From the NCBI GenBank assembly GCA_028285145.1, contig JANQQC010000061.1, positions 1 to 54,155 of the forward strand: a stretch of DNA of 54,155 nucleotides, given 5' to 3'. Below the pieces are notes generated by a model. It saw nothing but the letters and a program-made list of their open reading frames with translations. It ran no database searches and was not told the DNA's origin. Made by a program: the position numbers and the translations under genes. The stretch comes from Hyphomonadaceae bacterium (GTDB lineage: Bacteria > Pseudomonadota > Alphaproteobacteria > Caulobacterales > Hyphomonadaceae). Positions within the stretch are counted from its first letter, which is position 1; every line of letters starts with the position of its first letter. Of this stretch, positions 1-9,784 are shown one piece after another.

Positions 1-56
1 CTGCCGGAATTTTCGATCCAGTGAATCGAAAATCGGATCCTATTGCCCAAGCGTAA
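1..56 (+). CDS. Possible 3' end of a truncated gene
   Basis: Frame 3 is open from the window edge to a TAA at 54-56 and would encode a 17-residue tail (AGIFDPVNRKSDPIAQA). A strong terminator-like hairpin follows 32 bases later, which is what makes a gene end here plausible. Frame 1 closes at 22-24 and frame 2 at about 68, so the frame choice is not secure. A perfect 9-bp inverted repeat (9-17 with 25-33) lies inside the supposed coding tail. The family cannot be recognised. Confidence 0.25.
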   Translation, partial: AGIFDPVNRKSDPIAQA

Positions 57-88
57 GCGCCGGGCCGTAATACCCCAACACGCCGAAA

Positions 89-119
89 CGCCGCTCCCCA
101 CAAGGAGCGGCGCTTTGAT
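89..119 (+). terminator. Rho-independent-type terminator hairpin
   Basis: CGCCGCTCC (89-97) pairs perfectly with GGAGCGGCG (104-112) around a 6-base loop. The 9-bp GC-rich stem is followed by the T-rich stretch CTTTGATT. It sits between the window edge and the first complete gene, so it probably ends transcription of whatever lies upstream on the plus strand. Confidence 0.7.
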
Positions 120-150
120 TTGTGGGGGATGATTGTCTAGGGATCGACGC

Positions 151-1302
151 ATGACACAGACCGAAGACTTTAACGCCCTTGGGGCGGCCGGTACCGCAGC
201 TCTGAGCGCCGGCGATGCGGTGACTGCGCGCCAGAAATTCCGGGCAATTGTGAATGCAGGCGGCGGTGATGAAACTGTCTGGCTCCTGCTGGCGTTAGCG
301 ACATCCGCACTGAACGACAGCGCAGAGACGCATGAGGCTATCGACCGCGTACTTGCGACCCAGCCGGCGAACCTCCGGGCACTGGTCCTCAAAGGGGATA
401 CGCTTTGGTCTGAAGGCGATCATCATGGCGCATCCGCATTTTACAGACGGGTGCTGACGCTTGTGCCGGATACGAGCGGTCTTAAACCCGATGCTGCTGC
501 TGAGATCGAACGGATCCGCCAAGTACACGATGCATACGCGACCAACCTCGACAAACACCTACGCGATTATGTCGAGATCCAGTCCGATGGAGCGGTGAGT
601 TCGCGTTTTGCGCAATCGATGGAACTCCTGTCGGAGTCTGCTCAGCGTTTCGTTGAGGAGCCGCGTAGCTATTACTTCCCGGAGCTGCCGCCGGTTCAGT
701 TTTACGACAATAGTGATTTCGACTGGGCGGCACCGCTTGAGGCCCGGATTGGCGAGGTCGTTGCAGAGTTCGAGGCTGCAATGCAGGATGTGGCCGCATT
801 CAAGCCATACGTGCACACAACGGGCAACAAGCCAGTCAACCCGGATCACCCGTTGCTCGACAGTATGGACTGGAGCGCGCTGTTCCTTCAGCAGAATGGT
901 GAGGTAATCGATGAGGTGGCGAGCCTCTTTCCGGTCACCATGGCTGCACTGCAGGAAACGCCTCTGGAAGTCATTCCCGGACGAGGCCCATCTATTCTGG
1001 TCTCACGGCTTGCGCCGGGCACCCGCATCGAAGCCCATACCGGCTTTCTCAATACACGGCTGACCTGCCATATACCGCTTCGCCTGCCGGGCAATTGTGG
1101 CCTGCGCGTCGGCAACGAAACGCGCGAATGGGAACCGGGAAAGCTGCTCATCTTCAACGATGCGATCAATCACGAAGCCTGGAACAATAGTGGTGAGGAT
1201 CGCTATGTCCTGATCTTTCAGGTCTGGCGGCCCGAAATGACCATGGATGAACGCAAGCTCGTCTCGAGCCTGCTTCAGGGGATTGACGCGTATAGCGCGT
1301 GA
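151..1302 (+). CDS. Aspartyl/asparaginyl beta-hydroxylase domain protein with N-terminal TPR-like region
   Basis: The C-terminal third carries the Asp/Asn beta-hydroxylase (cupin, 2-oxoglutarate/Fe(II)) signature: RIEAHTGFLNTRLTCHIPL, then the second iron-binding histidine in NDAINHEAWNN. As in the AspH family, the position that is Asp in most oxygenases (HxD) is Gly here (HTG), so iron would be held by two histidines. The first roughly 130 residues are alpha-helical and Ala/Leu-rich with TPR-like spacing. The family hydroxylates Asp/Asn residues or lipid A acyl chains; the substrate here is unknown. An ATG at 151 is chosen because AGGGA lies about 8 bases before it; an upstream TTG at 133 has no such support. 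It stands alone between a terminator hairpin and tRNA-Trp. Confidence 0.85.
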   Translation: MTQTEDFNALGAAGTAALSAGDAVTARQKFRAIVNAGGGDETVWLLLALATSALNDSAETHEAIDRVLATQPANLRALVLKGDTLWSEGDHHGASAFYRRVLTLVPDTSGLKPDAAAEIERIRQVHDAYATNLDKHLRDYVEIQSDGAVSSRFAQSMELLSESAQRFVEEPRSYYFPELPPVQFYDNSDFDWAAPLEARIGEVVAEFEAAMQDVAAFKPYVHTTGNKPVNPDHPLLDSMDWSALFLQQNGEVIDEVASLFPVTMAALQETPLEVIPGRGPSILVSRLAPGTRIEAHTGFLNTRLTCHIPLRLPGNCGLRVGNETREWEPGKLLIFNDAINHEAWNNSGEDRYVLIFQVWRPEMTMDERKLVSSLLQGIDAYSA

Positions 1303-1375
1303 TAACAAGCGCGTTTCGTGCATCTCTCCATGTTGCGCCGATCGCGGGTTTCGGGCACATAAGCGCCTCGCCTGT

Positions 1376-1451
1376 AGGGGTATAGCTCAGTTGGTAGAGC
1401 ATCGGTCTCCAAAACCGAGGGTCGCGGGTTCGAGTCCTGCTGCCCCTGCCA
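1376..1451 (+). tRNA. trnW: tRNA-Trp (anticodon CCA)
   Basis: A full cloverleaf can be folded. The acceptor stem AGGGGTA pairs with TGCCCCT; the D-arm is GCTC...GAGC; the anticodon stem TCGGT/ACCGA encloses loop CTCCAAA with anticodon CCA. A T-arm with GGTTCGAGTCC follows, and CCA is encoded at 1449-1451. In many alphaproteobacteria this tRNA lies directly upstream of secE-nusG. Here secE begins 7.5 kb further on. Confidence 0.97.
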
Positions 1452-1576
1452 GGCGGATCACTTGTCTGACTTGAGAAGCGCACGGAGCGGGTGAGCGCTC
1501 TAACGTCGGGTCAGGCTTTTCCACAGGGCAGCTCTCATCTTATCCTCCTTCCAGGACGTGTTGGAGGACCCGGACC

Positions 1577-3375
<1,799 letters not shown>

Positions 3376-3379
<4 letters not shown>

Positions 3380-4608
3380 GCGGCCTTCGGAATCACCTGA
3401 GCGCCATTAATGCTGAGTGGCAGCGAGGTCAGCCCGCGCAGTCCTGTGCGGCCGAGCCAGCGCAGGCTGGATGCCTCGACCCCAAGCGCGAGGTCCGGCC
3501 AACGCTTGAACAGCCGCTCAAGGCCGATCTCGGCCTCCGCTTTGGCGAGGTGAATGCCGAGGCATAAGTGCATTCCACCGCCGAAGCCCATCTGGCGGTT
3601 CTTCTCACGATGAATATCGAACACGTCCGGGTTTTCGAACTCGTGCGGGTCCATGTTCGCCGCCGCAAGCATAACCATAACCTTGTCACCCTTCCTGAAT
3701 GTTCGGCCCAGCAACTCGGTGTCTTCGCGGACAAAGCGCGGCTTTGTCATCTGAACCGGCGAATTGTAACGCATCAGCTCATCAACTGCGCCACGCGCCA
3801 GCGACCAATCCGCACAAAGCGCCTCGCGGACGTCCGTCTGCTGGATCAGCGTGAGGACCGATGTAGACAGCAGGTGCGTTGTCGTCTCATGGCCCGCGAC
3901 AAACAGCACGAAAATGTTGGCGAGCAATTCGTCTTCGCTCAGCCGGTCACCATCCGCTTCAGCCTGAACGAGCTTGGTGATCAGGCCGGGGGCTGGGTCG
4001 ATGCGCCGGCGCTCCACCTCGGCGCGCAGATAGGACATGATTTTCCTGAGGCTCGGCAATAGCGTCACCATGCTGATCACTGACTTCGCATTGGTGACGT
4101 TTTCCATCCAGCGCATGAATCTCGGTCGGTCGTCCAGGGGCAGGCCGAGCAGCTCGCAGATCACCATCAGTGGCAGCGGCCGACAGAAGCCCTCGATGAG
4201 GTCAGGTGATTCGCTGCGTTCCATGTCGTCGATCAACTGGTCGGCCAGTGTCGTGATGGCGGGCCGAAGCGCATCGATCTCAATGGCGCGGAAAGGACCG
4301 TCGGCCAGCTTGCGCAGCCTGCGGTGATCCGGATCGTCCTGCGTCAGCATGTTCTTGCCGAGCAGCTGGAACGTTTTCGGAAGCCAGCGAAGGCCGAACT
4401 GTGATTTCAGTCCTGCATTGCGCCCGTCAACCGCGAATAGGCGCTTGTCCTTCAGGACATGCATCGCGGCGTCGAACTGAGTTGCAAAGGCCATCTTGCC
4501 GAGGATGGGGATTTTCAGATCGACGAACGGGCCAGCCTCCACGAGCGCCGAGAGGGTGTCGTGCGGCTCTCGTTTGAACGCCTCGCTGGTGATGTCGAAC
4601 CGAGCCAT
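3376..4608 (-). CDS. Cytochrome P450
   Basis: The protein is a soluble bacterial-type P450 of 410 residues. It has the I-helix oxygen-activation motif AGHETT (238-243), the K-helix ExxR pair (E277, R280) and the haem loop FGGGMHLCLG with the thiolate ligand at C349. It would hydroxylate a hydrophobic substrate using electrons from a ferredoxin system, but no ferredoxin or ferredoxin reductase gene is seen in the window. It is the last gene of a three-gene minus-strand unit after the transporter and esterase genes, 17 bases downstream of the latter. No good Shine-Dalgarno sequence precedes the ATG; a small perfect inverted repeat lies there instead. Confidence 0.94.
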
Positions 4609-4612
4609 GCCC

Positions 4613-4627
4613 GATTATATCATAATC
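4613..4627. promoter_or_regulatory. Perfect AT-rich inverted repeat before the P450 start
   Basis: GATTAT-ATC-ATAATC is a perfect 6-bp dyad with a 3-base centre. It occupies the 17-base gap between the esterase stop and the P450 ATG, where a ribosome-binding site would be expected. On the minus strand it also contains TATAAT. It could be an operator, an internal promoter element or an RNA structure limiting P450 translation; the sequence alone does not decide. Confidence 0.35.
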
Positions 4628-5831
4628 AGGACAGGCGGACCCATGCCCCCGGCGCTTTACTGTCATATCCAAGGGCCGTGTAGGTCGCATCGATTAGGCT
4701 CTGCCCGCGATCATTCAGAAGCAGGCCGTTGCCCATGCGGTTCATCGTGTAGCTGAAAGCGAGGCCGCATTCTGGATCGGCAAAGCCGATCGAGCCGCCG
4801 GCACCGACATGGCCAAACGCCTTGTCGCCAATGATCGCGCTCATCTGGTCGCCCATTGGATAGGCGCGATTGTCCATCGATTTCATGAAACCGGAAGCAA
4901 AGCGCGTCGGGGCAAGCAGGGTGAAATCCTGATTGGTCGCGGTCGACACCATGCTCATATGGGCAAGCCGCTCTGACGAAACGAGCGAGCCGTCATTGGT
5001 GGCGAGCGGGGTATACATAGCGACCTGTCCGCGGGCATTGGAGATGCCGCCACCGCCGCCAATCTGGGCGCGGTGTCCGTCTTCGTCATTCGGTCCCCAG
5101 CCGCCTGTGTTCAGGAAGGAGAGATGCTGGACCGATTGTGGGTCGGTTATCAATTTCTGGGAGAACTCCGACAGGGGCTGTGTCGGATCGGGCATGAACG
5201 GGATGATCGGCGCGATGGTGTGGCTGAAATCATCGGGAATGCCGATCCAGAAGTCTGCGCCTGTCTTGGAGGCGACCTCATCCTGGAAGAATTGCTGGAG
5301 TGACTTGCCGGAGACGCGCCGGATCAGTTCGCCTACGGTCCAACCGAAATTGACCATATGGTAGCCATTGCGCGTGCCGGGCTCCCAATGGGCCTCTTCG
5401 TCTTCCATGCGCTTGATCATGTAGTCCCAGTCGAGGAAGCCGCCTTCCTTCACGGGCTCGCGCAGGGCCGGAACCGCGCTTTCATGGTTCAGCATCATCT
5501 GAACCGTGGTCTTCTCTTTTCCGTTCTTGGCGAATTCCGGCCAGTATTTTGAGACCGGCGCGGCGAGCTCCAACTCACCCCGATCGATCAGGATGTGCGC
5601 ACATAGGGCGACGGCCGCCTTGGTGCAGGAGAAGACAATGGAGACGGTGTCTTCTTCCCATGGCGTTTGCGTGGTCGGGTCTGCCATGCCGCCCCAAAGG
5701 TCGACGAGGGTTTCCCCATTCACGCTAAGGCAGACAGATGCGCCAACTTCTTCCCGCTCGGCGAAATTCTTCTCAAACTCTGATTTGACGGCGTCGAATT
5801 TCGCATCGCAGCGGCCGGATACTGTCGTCAT
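4626..5831 (-). CDS. Beta-lactamase-fold serine esterase (class C / family VIII carboxylesterase type)
   Basis: The 401-residue protein has the serine hydrolase motif SCTK at 68-71 (nucleophile Ser68, Lys71) and a Tyr motif at 157 within YHMVNFGW, typical of EstB-like family VIII carboxylesterases and related penicillin-binding-protein-fold hydrolases. No signal peptide is evident, which favours a cytoplasmic esterase over a secreted beta-lactamase. The ATG at 5831 overlaps the transporter stop as ATGA, so translation is probably coupled. Next to a Baeyer-Villiger enzyme, cleavage of the ester product is a natural role; that is inference. A longer start further upstream would lie inside the transporter gene and is rejected. 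Confidence 0.88.
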   Translation of the reverse strand: MTTVSGRCDAKFDAVKSEFEKNFAEREEVGASVCLSVNGETLVDLWGGMADPTTQTPWEEDTVSIVFSCTKAAVALCAHILIDRGELELAAPVSKYWPEFAKNGKEKTTVQMMLNHESAVPALREPVKEGGFLDWDYMIKRMEDEEAHWEPGTRNGYHMVNFGWTVGELIRRVSGKSLQQFFQDEVASKTGADFWIGIPDDFSHTIAPIIPFMPDPTQPLSEFSQKLITDPQSVQHLSFLNTGGWGPNDEDGHRAQIGGGGGISNARGQVAMYTPLATNDGSLVSSERLAHMSMVSTATNQDFTLLAPTRFASGFMKSMDNRAYPMGDQMSAIIGDKAFGHVGAGGSIGFADPECGLAFSYTMNRMGNGLLLNDRGQSLIDATYTALGYDSKAPGAWVRLS

Positions 5832-7333
5832 GAAAGGGGTCTCCCAAGGGGTGAATTCTGAGCTTCGGCTCTGAGCTTTTCTAGCGTGCGCAGGTTTTCT
5901 TCGTGGCCCTGCTTGTCGATCTTGTAGAAGCTGACGGCGAGGATCATGCATGTCCACAGGATGAGCAGTGTCGGCGCATAAGCGACACCGAGCCGCCAGA
6001 GCGCGTCCTCCGGCACCTGGCCGGGCACAGCGTTCTCTGGGAGCGCTGCGAAGGCGATGACGAAGCCGGCAACGAAGGCCCCGACGCCCTGCGTTGATTT
6101 CCGAATGAAGGTCACGGCGGCAAAGAAAACGCCTTCCGAGCGGCGGCCCGTCTTGATTTCACTCTGCTCAACGAGGTCTGCGATCATGGAAGCGAAGAGC
6201 GCCTGAAGGGCGACGATCAGGCCGATATCGATCACATTGATCGTTGCCAGAAGCGGGAAGAGGATGGGGTCGCCATTCTCCGGCAGAAGGCCAAACAGCC
6301 TTAGCACGACTGGAGCCGGGCCCATGGAAAAGGCGATGATGCCGAGCACGATCACAGCCTTCTTCTTGCCGAGCCAGCGCGACATGATCGGCGCGAGGAC
6401 GAAGCCGATCAGAGCTGAGACAAAGACAAGTGCGACCCAGATCAGCCGCTGCACAGGTGTGAACTCCCAGAAATAGGCGAGCATGTAGAAGGCAAGGGCG
6501 GCGGCCACGCCAGTCGCGATCGCGCCGAACAGCGCCGCGACAAACAGGGCCACGAAGGATCGCTCCGACAGGGTCTCGAAGATTTCCTTGAACAAACGTC
6601 CGACTGTCATCTTCCGTTTTGGGGGCGGTGCGGCGAGGTGCGGGATACGTGAATGCGTGCCGAGTGCGCACACCATGATCGACAGGAACATAAGAGACGA
6701 GGCGATGATGCCGTAGGTGGCATAGCCATCGCGGTTGAGAATGCCGTCCGTGTATTCAGGTGTCGGCAGCAAGAGAAAGGCGAACATCAGGACGGTGAGC
6801 AGGTTTCCAACCACCCATGCGAAGAACAGCCGGAACGACTGAAGCGAGGTTCGCTCGTCATATTGCTGGCTGAGCTCTGCGGTAAGTGCCGAGCTTGGCG
6901 TTTCGTAGAATGTGATGAGTGTGCGGATGAAGACCGACAGTATCAGCACGAAAAGAAACAGCCCCGTCTCGGACAGGGCTGGCGGGTTCCATAGCAGGAA
7001 ATAGCTCGCGGCGACGGGCAGGGCGGCGGCGTACATAAATGGATGACGACGGCCCCATTTCGATCGCCAATTGTCGGAGATGTAGCCGACCAGAGGGTCG
7101 CTGATCGCATCAAAGAGCAGGGATAGCAGAAGCGCGAGGCCGATGAGCCGGGTGTCGACGCCCAGCACCTGCCCGTAAAAGATCATCAGGAAGTAGTCGA
7201 AACCGTTATTCTTCACGCCGTAGGCGGCGGCACCAAACCCGTAGGCGGCCTTCGTCCAAAGGGATAGCGGTTTCGCGTCGGTGCGCGGCTCTGGCGTGGA
7301 TACCGTCAAGCGCATACCTCCCGTGGCTGTCAC
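5828..7333 (-). CDS. GPH-type MFS cation symporter
   Basis: The protein is polytopic, with about twelve hydrophobic helices. It has the family motif of glycoside-pentoside-hexuronide symporters near residues 70-95: DAISDPLVGYISD followed by GRRHPFM. It would import a sugar-like or amphipathic substrate with a cation. Some members next to monooxygenase genes in alphaproteobacteria are presumed to carry steroid or glycoside substrates, but nothing here fixes the substrate. The start is uncertain: a GTG at 7333 is listed, while an ATG at 7315 has GGGAGG almost touching it. It is the first gene of the transporter-esterase-P450 unit and is divergent from the flavin reductase gene. Confidence 0.87.
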   Translation of the reverse strand: MTATGGMRLTVSTPEPRTDAKPLSLWTKAAYGFGAAAYGVKNNGFDYFLMIFYGQVLGVDTRLIGLALLLSLLFDAISDPLVGYISDNWRSKWGRRHPFMYAAALPVAASYFLLWNPPALSETGLFLFVLILSVFIRTLITFYETPSSALTAELSQQYDERTSLQSFRLFFAWVVGNLLTVLMFAFLLLPTPEYTDGILNRDGYATYGIIASSLMFLSIMVCALGTHSRIPHLAAPPPKRKMTVGRLFKEIFETLSERSFVALFVAALFGAIATGVAAALAFYMLAYFWEFTPVQRLIWVALVFVSALIGFVLAPIMSRWLGKKKAVIVLGIIAFSMGPAPVVLRLFGLLPENGDPILFPLLATINVIDIGLIVALQALFASMIADLVEQSEIKTGRRSEGVFFAAVTFIRKSTQGVGAFVAGFVIAFAALPENAVPGQVPEDALWRLGVAYAPTLLILWTCMILAVSFYKIDKQGHEENLRTLEKLRAEAQNSPLGRPLS

Positions 7334-7494
7334 GCATCTCTGATGTTGGTGCGTGTCCAGTCACTTTTAACGATGGTCGATATGGATGTGCTGTGTCCAG
7401 CCTTCCTCAACGGCAGGTTTGCGATTGGACGCGATCTTTCGCTGGACTTCGCGCCTCTGCGCTCTCTATCAGGGGCAGTTGAACAGACAACAAG
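7334..7494. promoter_or_regulatory. Divergent intergenic region with repeated GTGTCCAG
   Basis: This 161-base gap must hold the promoters for the minus-strand transporter operon and the plus-strand flavin reductase pair. GTGTCCAG occurs at 7353-7360 and again exactly 40 bases later at 7393-7400. The inverse CTGGAC occurs at 7442-7447. Spacing of four helical turns suggests a possible binding site for a regulator not encoded in this block. No convincing -35/-10 pair could be fixed by eye. Confidence 0.35.
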
Positions 7495-8007
7495 GTGATC
7501 CGGCAATTGGGCGCTCTGACTGAAACATCCGATGATTTGCGTCTGGCGCTGCGGCGGCTCGCCAAAGCCGTGGTTGTTATCTCGCTGATAGAAGAGGGCG
7601 AGCGTAAGGCGCTTGTGGTGACGGCTGTCAGCGAGGTGAGCCTCGATCCGCCATCCATGGTGGTTTGCGTGAACCGGCTGGCTTCGCTCTATCCGGCCAT
7701 GGCGAAAATGACACCGTTTTGCCTGAATATCCTGGATGCAGACCATGAAGAGCTGGCCGTGCGGTGCGTGGTCGAGGCGCAGGGCGAGATGCGGTTCGGG
7801 CTCGGCGAGTGGGGACTTTCCGATGATGGTGTGCCATATCTGACCGACGCACAGGCCAATATGTTCTGCGAAACGCGCGCCTCTCTCAGTCATGGCAGTC
7901 ATGACCTTTTCATCGCCGAGGTCACCGGCGCAAAGACCAGCGGGGATGTCGATCCGCTAATCTATGCCGATGGCCGTTACGGTCACTACACACCACATGA
8001 GGATTGA
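7495..8007 (+). CDS. Flavin reductase-like (HpaC family) FMN-binding protein
   Basis: The 170-residue protein matches the flavin reductase-like domain: the segment around residues 20-60 (AKAVVVISL... VTAVSEVSLDPPSMVVCVNR) is the usual FMN-binding region. Such proteins reduce FMN or FAD with NAD(P)H and hand it to a partner monooxygenase. The Baeyer-Villiger enzyme nearby should carry its own reductase function, so the partner may lie elsewhere. The GTG start has only a weak AAGG before it. The stop overlaps the next start as TGATG, so it is coupled to the SMP-30 gene. Confidence 0.85.
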   Translation: MIRQLGALTETSDDLRLALRRLAKAVVVISLIEEGERKALVVTAVSEVSLDPPSMVVCVNRLASLYPAMAKMTPFCLNILDADHEELAVRCVVEAQGEMRFGLGEWGLSDDGVPYLTDAQANMFCETRASLSHGSHDLFIAEVTGAKTSGDVDPLIYADGRYGHYTPHED

Positions 8008-8885
8008 TGATGAGCGAGCCGGTCTGCGTTGCCTCGACAGGCTGCATGCTCGGCGAGGGGCCGCTCTGGAGCCCGTCTGAACAATTGCTATGGTGGGTCG
8101 ATATCCGCCGGGCCAAGCTACATCGCTATAACCCCGCAACGGAGAACAGCCGGCGCTACGATCTGCCAATCCGGGCATCCGCGATTGCGCTTCATCATGG
8201 CGGTTTCATCATGATCGGTGACCGGGAGGGTGGTCTATACGACCCCTCGACCGAAGCTTATGAGCGCAAATTTGTTCTTGAGGCTGAGCCGTCTTCGGTG
8301 CGCACCAATGATGGCGGGGCGGCACCGGATGGTTCCTTCTGGTTCGGCGTCATGGATGACTCTGAGTCCGAGGTGTGCGGCCGCTATTACAGAGTTGCGC
8401 CGGATTTCTCGCTGTCCCAGCTAAACCTTCCGGCTGTGATGGTGACGAACACGTTTCGGTTTTCGCCGGACAATCAAACCTTCTACACCTGCGACAGCGT
8501 CGAGCAGGAAATCCTCGCCCACGATTATGACGCGATTACCGGCGCGCTGAGCGGAAGACGCGTCTTTGCGACGACGGGCGATGGCGGTGGCTATCCCGAT
8601 GGCAGCGCCGTCGACGCGGATGGCTATTTATGGAACGCGCAGTGGGATGCGGCGCGAGTCGTTCGGTATGCGCCCGATGGGCAGATCGATCGCATTGTCG
8701 ACATGCCAGTGGCGCGTCCGACGAGTTGTGCTTTTGGCGGGAAAGGGCTCGGAACGCTGTTCATCACGACAGCCAGGGTTGGCCTTTCCGAGGATGCATT
8801 GGAAGCCCAGCCGTTCGCTGGCGGGCTATTCGCGCTGGATGTCGACACACCCGGCGCACCCCAGCGGGTGTTCGGCGACGCCTGA
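8007..8885 (+). CDS. SMP-30/gluconolactonase-type lactonase
   Basis: This six-bladed beta-propeller lactonase would hydrolyse a lactone using a divalent metal. Family landmarks are visible: GEGPLW at the start with the metal-ligand Glu near residue 17, the RTNDG segment, NTFRFSPDN, and YPDGSAVDADG with the catalytic/metal Asp. The 292-residue length is normal. The ATG at 8007 overlaps the reductase stop and is preceded by GAGG; a second ATG follows directly at 8010. Next to a Baeyer-Villiger enzyme it is a good candidate for opening the lactone product (inference). Confidence 0.9.
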   Translation: MMSEPVCVASTGCMLGEGPLWSPSEQLLWWVDIRRAKLHRYNPATENSRRYDLPIRASAIALHHGGFIMIGDREGGLYDPSTEAYERKFVLEAEPSSVRTNDGGAAPDGSFWFGVMDDSESEVCGRYYRVAPDFSLSQLNLPAVMVTNTFRFSPDNQTFYTCDSVEQEILAHDYDAITGALSGRRVFATTGDGGGYPDGSAVDADGYLWNAQWDAARVVRYAPDGQIDRIVDMPVARPTSCAFGGKGLGTLFITTARVGLSEDALEAQPFAGGLFALDVDTPGAPQRVFGDA

Positions 8886-9008
8886 TCTGCTTGGGGGCCT
8901 TGAATCATCGCCCGTTCGAGGGCAAATACCGTTCATTCCCAAATCGAATTATTCGTGGACGGACGCGGCGGGAACCGCTAACCCCGCGTGCAATCGAAAG
9001 AGAGCCCG

Positions 9009-9221
9009 ATGGCCGACAAGGAAAAGAAACAGAGGATCGGACCGATCACGTTCGCCCGTCAGGTGCGGACTGAGGGATCTAAGGTCACCTGGACATCGCG
9101 CCAGGAAACGATCGCTGCGACGATCATGGTCGTTATCATGTCGATCATCGTGGCCCTGTTCCTGTTCGCAACCGACCTGGTTATCGGCACTGTGGTCCGC
9201 TGGATCACGGGTCTCGGATAA
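9009..9221 (+). CDS. secE: Preprotein translocase subunit SecE
   Basis: This is the small essential subunit of the SecYEG channel. The 70-residue form has a short charged N-terminus, the conserved amphipathic segment ending EGSKVTWTSRQE, and one C-terminal transmembrane helix (roughly residues 40-64), as in single-helix SecE proteins. The ATG at 9009 is preceded by AAAGAGAG at good spacing; a GTG 21 bases upstream lacks such a site. nusG follows after 23 bases, the usual order. Confidence 0.95.
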   Translation: MADKEKKQRIGPITFARQVRTEGSKVTWTSRQETIAATIMVVIMSIIVALFLFATDLVIGTVVRWITGLG

Positions 9222-9244
9222 GACACTTCAAGGAGCGCCCGCTT

Positions 9245-9784
9245 ATGGCTGAGGCCAAATGGTACATCGTCCACGCCTACTCGAACTTTGAGAAAAAGGT
9301 CGCTTCGTCGATTCGCGAGCAGGCCGAGATGAAGAATCTCGACCATCTGATCGAGGAAATCGAAGTGCCGACCGAAGAAGTGGTCGAGGTCGCGCGCGGC
9401 AAGAAGCGCACAGTTGAGAAGCGATTCTTTCCCGGATACGTGCTGATGAAGACCCAGCTGACCGACGATGTTTATCACCTCGTGAAAGACACCCCGAAAG
9501 TCTCCGGTTTTCTTGGTGCCGATGGCGGCAAGCGCCCGCTTCCAGTGCCACAGCGCGAAGTCGACCGGATTCTCGGAACGTCCGATGATACGACGGAGCG
9601 TGTACGCCCAACCGTCACCTACGAGATCGGCGAGCAGGTTCGCGTTAATGACGGGCCATTCCAGGGCTTTGAAGGCGGCGTCGAGGAAATCGACGAAGAG
9701 AATGCACGCTTGAAAGTGAACGTGTCCATCTTCGGCCGAGCCACGCCGGTCGATCTCGAATTCGGACAGGTCGACAAAATCTAG
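9245..9784 (+). CDS. nusG: Transcription termination/antitermination factor NusG
   Basis: NusG binds RNA polymerase and links it to Rho or to ribosomes. The N-terminal NGN domain begins KWYIVHAYSNFEKKV and includes RFFPGYVLM. The C-terminal KOW domain carries VRVNDGPFQGFEGGVEEID near residues 128-147. The 179-residue length is normal, and AGGAG lies upstream of the ATG. In most bacteria rplK-rplA follow; here a convergent glycosylase gene ends on the nusG stop through a 4-base CTAG overlap. The L11/L1 operon must therefore be elsewhere. Confidence 0.97.
   Translation: MAEAKWYIVHAYSNFEKKVASSIREQAEMKNLDHLIEEIEVPTEEVVEVARGKKRTVEKRFFPGYVLMKTQLTDDVYHLVKDTPKVSGFLGADGGKRPLPVPQREVDRILGTSDDTTERVRPTVTYEIGEQVRVNDGPFQGFEGGVEEIDEENARLKVNVSIFGRATPVDLEFGQVDKI

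Noticed and set aside
9-33. Perfect 9-bp inverted repeat ATTTTCGAT/ATCGAAAAT as a terminator or operator
   Set aside because: It lies at the window edge with no context, has no T-run, and a stronger terminator follows at 89; kept only as a remark.
8886-9008. Possible integration end repeat of tRNA-Trp before secE
   Set aside because: Only GTTCGAG (7 bases) matches the tRNA T-loop region, which is expected by chance; no integrase gene is present.
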